From contig JAHDSS010000102.1 in the NCBI GenBank assembly GCA_018432565.1, positions 1 to 6,550 on the forward strand: 6,550 nt of DNA, given 5' to 3'. Positions 1 to 6,550 of this stretch are shown here, one piece after another. Below the pieces are notes generated by a model. The model ran no database searches and was not told the DNA's origin. It worked only from the letters and a program-made list of their open reading frames with translations. Source of the stretch: Kiritimatiellia bacterium (GTDB taxonomy: Bacteria; Verrucomicrobiota; Kiritimatiellia; CAIQIC01; Lenti-01). Each line of letters opens with the position of its first letter. The stretch's first letter is position 1. A program made the position numbers and the translations under genes.

Positions 1-1194
1 CAGGCTTTCTTCGCCGAAGGCCGACGCCGCCAGCACCAGCAGCAGCCCCGCAGGCACCAGGCACCAGCGCAGCCGGCGGCTGGACGGCCGCATGAACCGG
101 TGCAGATACATCGCGCCGAACAGCGCCAGCAGCACCCCGGCGCCGCCGATGCCGAAGCCCGTCGCGCAGAAGGCGCGGAGGTTTGCCATCATTTTCAACT
201 GCACGGCGTAGAGCCCCGCGCCGAAATCCGGCATCTCCGGCGACAGGCTGCGGAACAGCGCGTCGCCGGGGAACAGGTACGTGCCCGACAGCAGGTCGTG
301 GAAAACCAGCCCGAAGGGATTGCCGCTGATCGCCGCGTTCCGGAGCATCCAGGGCACGACCGCCAGGACGGCCAGCACGGCGTACAACCCCGCCTGGGCC
401 CAGGCGTGGCGGCGGCGGGTTGTGCCCAGGTACAGGAACACGGCCAGCGCCAGGGTGCCGGCCGCATAGCGGGTCAGAAAGGCCGCGGCCGTCAGCAGGG
501 CCGACGCCGCCAGCGGCAGCAGCCAGCGCCAGACCGGACCGCGGCCGTCCTCCGGCGCCGCGCCGGCCGGCACGTCTCCGGCCCAGAGCGCCGCATAGAC
601 CGCCCCCAGCGAGAAAAACATCGCCAGCCCCAGGTCCCCGCCGATCACGCTCAGCCGCCAGACCAGGTCGCTGATCAGAAACGCGCCGGCCGACAGCGCG
701 GCCACGCGCGGGTCAAACAGCTTGCGGGCAATCAGCCAGACCCACAGCGCCGACAGAATGGTGAACAGATGGCTGGCCGCCACCGGCACGTAGTCCCAGC
801 CGTACACGGCCGCGGTCGTGGGCACGCCGGTTTCCGGCACGCCCGTCAGCCGGAAGACGCCCGACAGCGCCAGCGGCCACAGCGGCGGATGCAGCAGGTC
901 GGGATGCGCCTGCACCGCCCCCGCGCCGTCGGGATCGCGTTCCGCCAGCCGGCCGACGGACAGCGGGCGCACGCACCGGGTCTCCAGCCGTCCCGTCTGC
1001 GCATGGTTGCGCGCCAGCTGGGCCTCGTCGAACGCCCGGGCGTCCCGCAGGCCCTGGAAATTGGTGAAGGTGTACAGCGTCGCCATGGCAAACGCAAACA
1101 GGGCGAACAGGACGGCCTGGATCACCTTGCGCCCGCTCCCGGCGTCCATCTGGTACACCAGGTTCTGCATGCTGGATTCGAATTGAAGCGCCAT
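1..1194 (-). CDS. GT-C fold (ArnT/PMT-like) membrane glycosyltransferase, 3' end outside window
   Basis: The reading frame starts at ATG 1194 and is open for 398 codons to the window edge, so the C-terminus is missing. The protein is polytopic. A first membrane segment at about residues 24-44 is followed by a loop containing FDEAQLARN (55-63), which resembles the acidic DE motif of the first periplasmic loop in GT-C enzymes. Next come HPPLWP (102-107), LTRYA (240-244), PWMLRN (281-286) and GNPFG (291-295). All of these are characteristic of the ArnT/PMT (GT83/GT39-like) superfamily, which transfers sugars from polyprenyl-phosphate donors to lipid, glycan or protein acceptors on the outer face of the inner membrane. 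Further hydrophobic segments lie near 139-156, 165-205, 224-257, 266-281, 347-364 and 378-393. The start follows the regulator's stop codon by 8 bases, with GGAAGG at 1206-1211 as a possible ribosome site inside the regulator's end. It is therefore probably the third gene of the kinase-regulator operon. The donor and acceptor cannot be told from sequence. The family call is fairly secure; the specific function is unknown. Confidence 0.82.
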   Translation of the reverse strand, partial: MALQFESSMQNLVYQMDAGSGRKVIQAVLFALFAFAMATLYTFTNFQGLRDARAFDEAQLARNHAQTGRLETRCVRPLSVGRLAERDPDGAGAVQAHPDLLHPPLWPLALSGVFRLTGVPETGVPTTAAVYGWDYVPVAASHLFTILSALWVWLIARKLFDPRVAALSAGAFLISDLVWRLSVIGGDLGLAMFFSLGAVYAALWAGDVPAGAAPEDGRGPVWRWLLPLAASALLTAAAFLTRYAAGTLALAVFLYLGTTRRRHAWAQAGLYAVLAVLAVVPWMLRNAAISGNPFGLVFHDLLSGTYLFPGDALFRSLSPEMPDFGAGLYAVQLKMMANLRAFCATGFGIGGAGVLLALFGAMYLHRFMRPSSRRLRWCLVPAGLLLVLAASAFGEESL

Positions 1195-1202
1195 GAGCCC
1201 GC

Positions 1203-2575
<1,373 letters not shown>

Positions 2576-2579
<4 letters not shown>

Positions 2580-3766
2580 GGGGCGGCCTCCGGCGTTCCG
2601 GTTCCGGCCGGCGCCGCCAGCAGCCGGATGCGCTGGTCGTTGCGCCGGAAATTCAGCTGCATGCGCGTCCCGTTCGGCAGGCTGTCCACCAGGACCGTCC
2701 CGCCGTGGTCGCGCACGATCCGCTGGACGATCATCAGCCCCATGCCGTTCCCCGACGCCTTGGTGGTCTGGAACGGCTGGAACAGATCGCCCATCCGCTC
2801 CGGATCCATGCCAGGGCCGGTGTCCTGGAACACCGCGCCGACCATCCGTTCGGACGCCTCGTAGGAAATCCGCAGCACCCCGCCGCCGGGCATGGCCTGG
2901 ATGGCGTTGCGAATGACGTTGAAGAACGCCTGCCGCACCTGGGAGCGGTCCACCCATGCCGGGGGCAGGCCGTCGGCGGGTTCCACCTCCACCACCACCT
3001 GCCGGTCGCGGATCTCCGCCGCCAGCGTCTCCAGCGTCTCCGCCACGATCTCCGGCAGCGCCTGGCGCTCGAAATTCGGCAGGCTCGGCCGGATCGCCTT
3101 CAAAAACTGCGACAGGATGCGGTCCAGGCGGCCGATCTCCCCCCGGGCCACGTCCAGCAGCTCCCGCAGCGGCGCCTGCGATGCCTCCGGCAGCTTCCGC
3201 AGCTCCCGGTCCATCAGCTGCATGTGGATGCCCAGCGAATTCAGCGGGTTGCCGATCTCGTGGGCCACCCCCGCCGCCAGCATCAGGATGGCGTTCAATC
3301 GCTCCGACTCCATGATTTCGGCGGCCTGGTCGCGTTCCCGCGTCACATCGCGCAGAATGATCACCACGCCCGGACGTCCGCCCTCTTCCGGCGGATCCAG
3401 CGGCGCCAGGTACAACTCCAGAAAGCGGTGCTCCGGATAGGAAATCTCGATTTCGCGCGCGGCCATGCGGCCCCATTCAGGGGCATGAAGCTCGGCCAGC
3501 CCCTTGCCGTCCACATCCGGCAGCCAGCGGCCCATCGGCTGTCCGACGGCCGCCGCCTCGTCCATCCCCAGCAGGCGTCCCGCCGCCCGGTTGGCAAAGG
3601 CCACCCGTCCCTCCGCATCCAGCACCAGGATCCCCTCGCGCAGCGCATGAAAAATGGTCTCCAGCTGGCCCCGTTCCGCCGCCAGCCGCACAAACTGCGC
3701 CTGCACGCTGCCCGGATCCAGCCGGTCCAGCCGGTCGATCATCTTGTTCCAGAAAGCCGATTTCAT
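2576..3766 (-). CDS. soluble PAS-domain sensor histidine kinase
   Basis: This 396-residue kinase has no membrane segment, so it probably senses a cytoplasmic signal, as NtrB does. A short N-terminal region (1-31) precedes a PAS domain at about 32-142 ([19 protein letters not shown] at 45-63; [10 protein letters not shown] at 139-148). The dimerisation/phosphotransfer domain has H169 in [13 protein letters not shown] as the phosphorylated histidine. The catalytic ATPase domain shows an N-box ([12 protein letters not shown], 281-292), G1 box (DTGPGMD, 315-321), F box (LFQPFQTTK, 328-336) and G2 box (GNGMGLMIV, 339-347). All are intact. The start chosen is ATG 3766. The frame continues upstream to an ATG at 3979, but the extra 71 residues are low-complexity arginine/glycine-rich sequence from the intergenic region. 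The ribosome site is weak: a G6 run 15-20 bases upstream and no clear AGGAG. Its stop codon overlaps the regulator start, which identifies the cognate partner. No ligand is predictable from the PAS sequence. Confidence 0.95.
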
Positions 3767-3977
3767 GGTTTCGCCGCGTTCCCCCCGCGCGCACCCCCGT
3801 ACTCTCCACAATGCCCCCCCCCGCCGCAAACAAAAAAACACCCGCGAAATTTTTCCGTTTTTTTTGCCGCCCCCCCTTGACGCACGGCATGACCCATGAG
3901 AACAGTACGGATGTGCCAGCGGGCGCGGCCTCGGGCCCGCCCGGTTCAGAATCACCAAGCGCAACAGGGAGTCGGCC
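3767..3977. promoter_or_regulatory. divergent intergenic region between sensor kinase and zinc-finger/H1-tail gene
   Basis: This 211-base spacer must hold the promoters for both the leftward kinase operon and the rightward zinc-finger gene. It contains an A/T island (3827-3865) in otherwise very GC-rich DNA: A7 at 3832-3838, AAATTTTT at 3847-3854 and T8 at 3858-3865. It also has C-runs on the plus strand (C6 at 3781-3786, C5 at 3794-3798, C9 at 3814-3822, C7 at 3870-3876). A GC-rich inverted repeat at 3921-3942 (GGGCG pairing with CGCCC, then two more pairs past a bulge) could form a hairpin in the rightward leader. No convincing sigma-70 promoter was found for the kinase direction. The region is real as a regulatory spacer; the roles of individual elements are inferred. 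Confidence 0.6.
3877..3906 (+). promoter_or_regulatory. possible sigma-70-type promoter for the zinc-finger/H1-tail gene
   Basis: TTGACG at 3877-3882 matches five of six bases of the -35 consensus. With an 18-base spacer, the same as at the promoter near 6049, the -10 position would be AACAGT (3901-3906), only three of six. The T8 tract at 3858-3865 lies just upstream, where an UP element would contact the polymerase alpha subunit, and could compensate for the weak -10. The leader would be about 65 bases long and include the 3921-3942 inverted repeat. Inferred, and weak because of the -10. Confidence 0.35.
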
Positions 3978-4592
3978 ATGAACTTTGATGACGAGGAATT
4001 CAGCCCCTACAGCGGGTTCGGCACCGGATGCGATCTGCACGGCGAAGACTTCCTGCGGGAATGCACCATGTGCGGCATCGAGTTCTGCGCGGCCTGCTTC
4101 CCCAATTCCGCGCTCTGTCCCGATTGCGCCGCCCAGGCCGAGTTCGACGATGACGAGGACGAGGAGCCCGGCGAGGAGGAGAAGACCCTGCTGATGCTGG
4201 GAGAGTTCAACGACGACGAACCGGACCTGTCCGACGAAGAATCCCCCATCGAAATGCCTCCTCCGCCGCCGCCCGCCCCCAAGGCCAAGACCAAAGCCGC
4301 CGCGCCCGCGCCGAAAGCCAAGGCCAGGCCCAAACCCGCCGCCAAGGCCAAAGCCAAGGCCAAGCCGGCAGCCAAAAAGACCGCCAAGCCGAAGGCGAAA
4401 GGCAAGGCCGCGGCAAAAGCCAAGCCGGCAGCCAAGGCCAGGCCGAAGAAGTCCAAGGCAGCGTCCGCACCCAAACCCAAGTCCGCCGCCAAGGCCAAAG
4501 CCAAGGCCAAACCGGCAGCCAAAAAGGCCGCCCGGCCCAAGGCCAAGGCCAAACCCAAGGCCAAGGCTCCGGCCAAGAAGCGGAAACGCTGA
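3978..4592 (+). CDS. zinc-finger (B-box-like) protein with acidic linker and histone-H1-like basic tail
   Basis: This 204-residue protein has four visible parts. (1) Residues 18-50 carry eight regularly spaced putative metal ligands: C18, H21, C29, C32, C37, C40, C47 and C50. The pattern CxxH-x7-CxxC-x4-CxxC-x6-CxxC resembles bacterial B-box-type zinc fingers that bind two zinc ions. (2) Residues 55-92 are strongly acidic: 20 Asp/Glu in 38 positions with one lysine. (3) A six-proline run lies at 94-99. (4) Residues 100-204 contain no Asp or Glu and consist mainly of Lys, Ala and Pro (about 38 Lys and 5 Arg by hand count) in KAK and PAAKK repeats ending KKRKR. This tail resembles the histone H1 C-terminal domain and the bacterial AlgP, Hc1 and BpH1-type tails, which bind DNA or RNA through charge. 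There is no signal peptide or membrane segment, so it should be cytoplasmic. ATG 3978 is supported by AGGGAG at 3966-3971, six bases upstream. miaB follows after 23 bases. Nucleic-acid binding is inferred from composition; no precise family or function is recognised. Confidence 0.85.
   Translation: MNFDDEEFSPYSGFGTGCDLHGEDFLRECTMCGIEFCAACFPNSALCPDCAAQAEFDDDEDEEPGEEEKTLLMLGEFNDDEPDLSDEESPIEMPPPPPPAPKAKTKAAAPAPKAKARPKPAAKAKAKAKPAAKKTAKPKAKGKAAAKAKPAAKARPKKSKAASAPKPKSAAKAKAKAKPAAKKAARPKAKAKPKAKAPAKKRKR
4338..4385 (+). repeat. 48-base direct repeat, copy 1, within the H1-like tail
   Basis: In frame, it encodes AAKAKAKAKPAAKKTA (residues 121-136). It differs from copy 2 at 4485-4532 at two bases only: AAG versus AAA in the ninth codon and ACC versus GCC in the fifteenth. 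The copies start 147 bases (49 codons) apart. The near-identity at synonymous positions suggests a recent internal duplication or gene conversion rather than selection on the protein alone. Confidence 0.85.
4485..4532 (+). repeat. 48-base direct repeat, copy 2, within the H1-like tail
   Basis: It encodes AAKAKAKAKPAAKKAA (residues 170-185) and matches copy 1 (4338-4385) at 46 of 48 bases. A shorter related stretch (AAAKAKPAAKA) lies between the two copies, around 4405-4440, so the tail seems to have grown by in-frame duplication of an alanine/lysine unit. Confidence 0.85.
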
Positions 4593-4615
4593 AGCCCCTT
4601 CCGGCAGCCGCGTCC

Positions 4616-5932
4616 TTGCGTCCTTCCACCTATCACCTCTGGACCATCGGCTGCCAGATGAACGAGGCCGACGCCCTGCGCGCGGCCGCCCTGCTGGAAT
4701 CCGCCGGCCTGCGCCCCGTGGCGCACGCCGATGACGCCTCGTTCCTGCTCCTGAACACCTGCGTCGTGCGCCAGCAGGCCGAAGACAAGGCCCTCGGCCG
4801 CCTCCGGCACGTCGCCGAACTCAAGCGCCGGAATCCGGACCGGGTGGTGGCGCTGATGGGCTGCCTGGTCGGGCGGATCTCCCGCGAACAGGATGCCCTG
4901 CACGGGCGGTTCCCGTTTGTGGACCTGTTCCTGCCCCCGTCCGACCTCCGCCCCCTGCAGCGGTTCCTGCGCGAGCGCGGATTTCCCGTGCCCGACGACA
5001 TGACCCACGACGATTTCCTGCCGCCCCCCCTGCCCGACTCCCAAACCGGCCGGAGCATCGTCGCCCATGTCCCCGTCGTGCTGGGCTGCTCGCACGCCTG
5101 CACCTATTGCGTCATCCCCTACCGCCGCGGCGGCGAACGGTCCCGCCCGTCCGCCGACATCCTCGCCGAAGTCGAAGCGCTCGCCTCCCGCGGCGTGCGC
5201 GAAATCATCCTGCTGGGCCAGATCGTGGACCGCTACGGCCTCGACCGCCCCGGCGAAATCCGCCTGCCCGAGCTGCTCCGCCGCACCGCCCGCGTGCCCG
5301 GCATCGCCCGCGTCCGCTTTCTCACCAGCCATCCGCGCTGGGTCACCCCCGAGCTCATCGCCGCCGTCGCCGGCACCCCCGGCCTCTGCCCCTACTTCGA
5401 AGTGCCCGTCCAGGCCGGCTCCGACGCCGTGCTCGCCGCCATGCGCCGCGGCTATACCGTCGCCGAATACGAAGCCCTGATCGGCCGCATCCGCGCCGCC
5501 ATCCCCCGCGCCGGCCTCTCCACCGACATCATCGTCGGATTCCCCGGCGAAACCGCCGCCCGCTTCAACGACACCCTGGCGCTGATGGACCGACTCGACC
5601 CCGACATGATCCGCATCGCCAAATACTCCCCCCGGCCGCTCACCTGGTCCGCCCGCCACCTGCCCGACGATGTCCCCGACACCGAAAAAGAACGCCGGCG
5701 CGTTGCCCTCGAAGCCGCCCTGCGCGAACGCCTCACCCGCAAGCATGCCCCCCTCGCCGGGCAACCCGTCGAACTCCTCGTCGAAACCATCGAAAAGACC
5801 GGCCGCCGCTACGGGCGCACCCCCGACTACAAGCCGGTTTTCGTGGAGGGCTCCGACGCCGCGCCCGGCGACCTCCTCCAGGCCCGCCTCACCTGGGCCG
5901 GCCCCTTCAGCTTCATCGCCGAACCCGCCTGA
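4616..5932 (+). CDS. miaB: MiaB-family tRNA-2-methylthio-N6-isopentenyladenosine(37) synthase (radical SAM)
   Basis: This 438-residue protein has the three domains of methylthiotransferases. The N-terminal UPF0004 domain has C13 (GCQMN), C49 (NTCVVR) and C83 (MGC), which bind the auxiliary 4Fe-4S cluster. The radical SAM domain has C158-x3-C162-x2-C165 (GCSHACTYC) for the SAM-binding cluster, followed by PYRRGGERSRP, LLGQIVDRYG, RFLTSHP, PVQAGSD, MRRGYT and TDIIVGFPGET. A C-terminal TRAM domain (about 375-438) binds tRNA. MiaB adds a methylthio group to i6A37 next to the anticodon of tRNAs reading UNN codons. The start is TTG 4616, because the next in-frame ATG (codon 15) would remove C13. 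No good ribosome site is visible. With only 23 bases after the preceding gene, translation may be coupled to it. The motifs GQIVDRYG (MiaB usually has GQNVNxYG) and SPRPLTWSARH (usually SPRPGTPA) mark a variant MiaB subgroup resembling Chloroflexota-type sequences. It might instead be a MiaB-like enzyme of different specificity; RimO and MtaB fit less well. Confidence 0.88.
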   Translation: MRPSTYHLWTIGCQMNEADALRAAALLESAGLRPVAHADDASFLLLNTCVVRQQAEDKALGRLRHVAELKRRNPDRVVALMGCLVGRISREQDALHGRFPFVDLFLPPSDLRPLQRFLRERGFPVPDDMTHDDFLPPPLPDSQTGRSIVAHVPVVLGCSHACTYCVIPYRRGGERSRPSADILAEVEALASRGVREIILLGQIVDRYGLDRPGEIRLPELLRRTARVPGIARVRFLTSHPRWVTPELIAAVAGTPGLCPYFEVPVQAGSDAVLAAMRRGYTVAEYEALIGRIRAAIPRAGLSTDIIVGFPGETAARFNDTLALMDRLDPDMIRIAKYSPRPLTWSARHLPDDVPDTEKERRRVALEAALRERLTRKHAPLAGQPVELLVETIEKTGRRYGRTPDYKPVFVEGSDAAPGDLLQARLTWAGPFSFIAEPA

Positions 5933-5969
5933 CGATTTCGCCCCCCCCCGCCCGCTCCTTCCCCAGACC

Positions 5970-5990
5970 CCCACGACCTTGTGTCGTGGG
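5970..5990. other. perfect 8-bp stem-loop after miaB
   Basis: CCCACGAC (5970-5977) and GTCGTGGG (5983-5990) form a perfect eight-base-pair stem with the five-base loop CTTGT. It lies 37 bases after the miaB stop, where a transcript end is expected, but no T-run follows on either strand. It is therefore not a canonical intrinsic terminator. It could be an mRNA 3'-end stabiliser, a Rho-dependent end, or one copy of a dispersed palindromic repeat. Confidence 0.55.
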
Positions 5991-6048
5991 TGAATCAGTT
6001 CCGCTTCCTCTTCCGCCCCCTGACAACCGCCTTCCTCCTCCCCCCGCA

Positions 6049-6078
6049 TTGACCCCGCGCCCCCCCTTGTCGTACACT
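6049..6078 (+). promoter_or_regulatory. sigma-70-type promoter upstream of the TolQ/ExbB gene
   Basis: TTGACC (6049-6054, five of six consensus bases) and TACACT (6073-6078, four of six including the key A and T positions) are separated by 18 bases. Transcription would begin near 6085, giving a leader of roughly 28 bases before the ATG at 6113. It is the best housekeeping promoter match seen in the window and indicates that the TolQ/ExbB gene starts its own transcription unit. Confidence 0.65.
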
Positions 6079-6112
6079 GCGGCTTTTCCAACCAACGGAT
6101 CATGAGGTCGCC

Positions 6113-6550
6113 ATGGGTTTGACTGCTTTCGCCGCGGGCCTGCCGCTCGCCAACATCGTGCTGGATACGTTTTGGATCTCCGACGGCGTCGGCAAGTTCA
6201 TCGTGGTCGCCCTGATCCTGGCGTCCATCGTCGCCTGGTGCATCATGCTCGCCAAGCATCTCGAGCTGCTGCGCGTGGAACGCGCCGACCACGGCTTCCA
6301 TCGCGCCTTCGACCGCCAGGAAAATCCGCTGGAAATCTACGTCCGCGGTCCGGCCCACCCCGACAGCCCCATGGCTCGCGTGTACGACAAGGCCTGCCTC
6401 GCCCTCAAGCGCGAGTTCGAGACCCAGGCCCACAAGCAGCACCGCGCCCTCGACCGCATCGATCTCTCGCAGGAAAAGCTCTCCGCCCTCCAGATCGACG
6501 CCATCCGCAAAGTGGCCGAATGCGAAGCCGCCAACCAGATCCTGCTCATC
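6113..6550 (+). CDS. MotA/TolQ/ExbB proton channel family protein (TolQ-like), 3' end outside window
   Basis: The frame opens at ATG 6113, with GAGGT (6104-6108) four bases upstream as ribosome site, and runs 146 codons to the window edge. A short N-terminal segment with a hydrophobic stretch (residues 3-17) precedes the first membrane helix at about 28-46 (KFIVVALILASIVAWCIML). The pattern SIVAWCIMLAKHLELLRVE, followed by a soluble region with PLEIYVRGPAHPDSPMARVYDKAC, follows the TolQ plan: helix 1, then a large cytoplasmic loop. The second and third helices, which hold the conserved proton-channel motif GLLGTVWG-like segment, would lie outside the window. TolQ and ExbB form inner-membrane pentamers with TolR/ExbD that use the proton gradient for outer-membrane constriction or for TonB-dependent uptake. 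A tolR/exbD-type gene is expected just downstream. TolQ and ExbB cannot be separated firmly on this fragment, so no gene symbol is given. Confidence 0.8.
   Translation, partial: MGLTAFAAGLPLANIVLDTFWISDGVGKFIVVALILASIVAWCIMLAKHLELLRVERADHGFHRAFDRQENPLEIYVRGPAHPDSPMARVYDKACLALKREFETQAHKQHRALDRIDLSQEKLSALQIDAIRKVAECEAANQILLI

Noticed and set aside
2580..3476. N-terminal extension of the response regulator to an ATG at 3476
   Set aside because: The extra residues come from the kinase gene read in another frame. The receiver domain begins normally at GTG 2579, which overlaps the kinase stop.
3847..3866. T8 run as an intrinsic terminator
   Set aside because: No GC-rich hairpin precedes it on the plus strand, and no gene would end there; the region lies between divergent genes.
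3898..3919. Possible sigma-54 promoter on the minus strand (TGGCAC, complement of 3913-3918) towards the kinase
   Set aside because: The -24 element matches exactly, but the -12 position reads TACTG instead of TTGCA and lacks the essential GC pair, so it is probably chance.
3767..3979. Kinase start at ATG 3979, adding 71 residues
   Set aside because: The extension would read through the whole intergenic region and over the start of the divergent gene, and is low-complexity. The 3766 start gives a normal kinase N-terminus.
4267..4590. Lysine/alanine repeat region as a CRISPR-like or non-coding repeat array
   Set aside because: Repeats are multiples of three, keep the reading frame and follow codon structure, with no uniform spacers. 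It is a low-complexity protein tail.
4007..6442. An 811-codon open frame on the minus strand across the H1-tail gene, miaB and the start of the TolQ gene
   Set aside because: It is antisense to three genes with recognisable motifs. Its LALALAL and GAG-rich composition is the mirror of the lysine/alanine tail and C-ending codons. Long stop-free antisense frames are expected at this GC content.

Overview
The window is GC-rich chromosomal DNA from a diderm bacterium. A TolQ/ExbB-type proton channel implies an outer membrane, and an NtrC-type regulator carrying the GAFTGA loop implies sigma-54. The MiaB subtype (GQIVDRYG, SPRPLTWSARH) and the lysine/alanine/proline histone-H1-like tail would fit a Planctomycetota-Verrucomicrobiota-Kiritimatiellota-type lineage. 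That placement is inference from protein style only; there is no rRNA or other marker to test it.

Left half (1-3766, all minus strand): one likely operon, read from right to left. It starts with a soluble PAS-domain sensor histidine kinase (3766-2576). A sigma-54-dependent response regulator follows (2579-1203), overlapping the kinase by a GTGA stop/start. After an 8-base gap comes a multi-pass GT-C (ArnT/PMT-like) glycosyltransferase (1194 to beyond position 1), truncated by the window edge. The layout suggests a two-component system whose operon also carries a cell-envelope or glycan enzyme.

Centre (3767-3977): a divergent intergenic region with an A/T-tract island inside GC-rich DNA, several long G-runs on the kinase-sense strand, and a plausible promoter for the rightward gene.

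Right half (3978-6550, plus strand): a small unusual protein (3978-4592) with an N-terminal eight-ligand zinc-finger-like module, an acidic linker, a proline run and a 105-residue histone-H1-like basic tail. A MiaB-family tRNA methylthiotransferase follows 23 bases later (4616-5932, TTG start). After a 180-base gap with a stem-loop and a good sigma-70 promoter, the start of a TolQ/ExbB-type gene (6113 onward) runs off the window.

The most noteworthy item is the zinc-finger/acidic/H1-tail protein. It looks like a bacterial nucleic-acid-packaging or RNA-binding protein with an unusual two-part charge layout. No mobile element, CRISPR array, rRNA or tRNA was seen. The plus strand is C-rich over G in both plus- and minus-strand genes, suggesting replication-linked skew.
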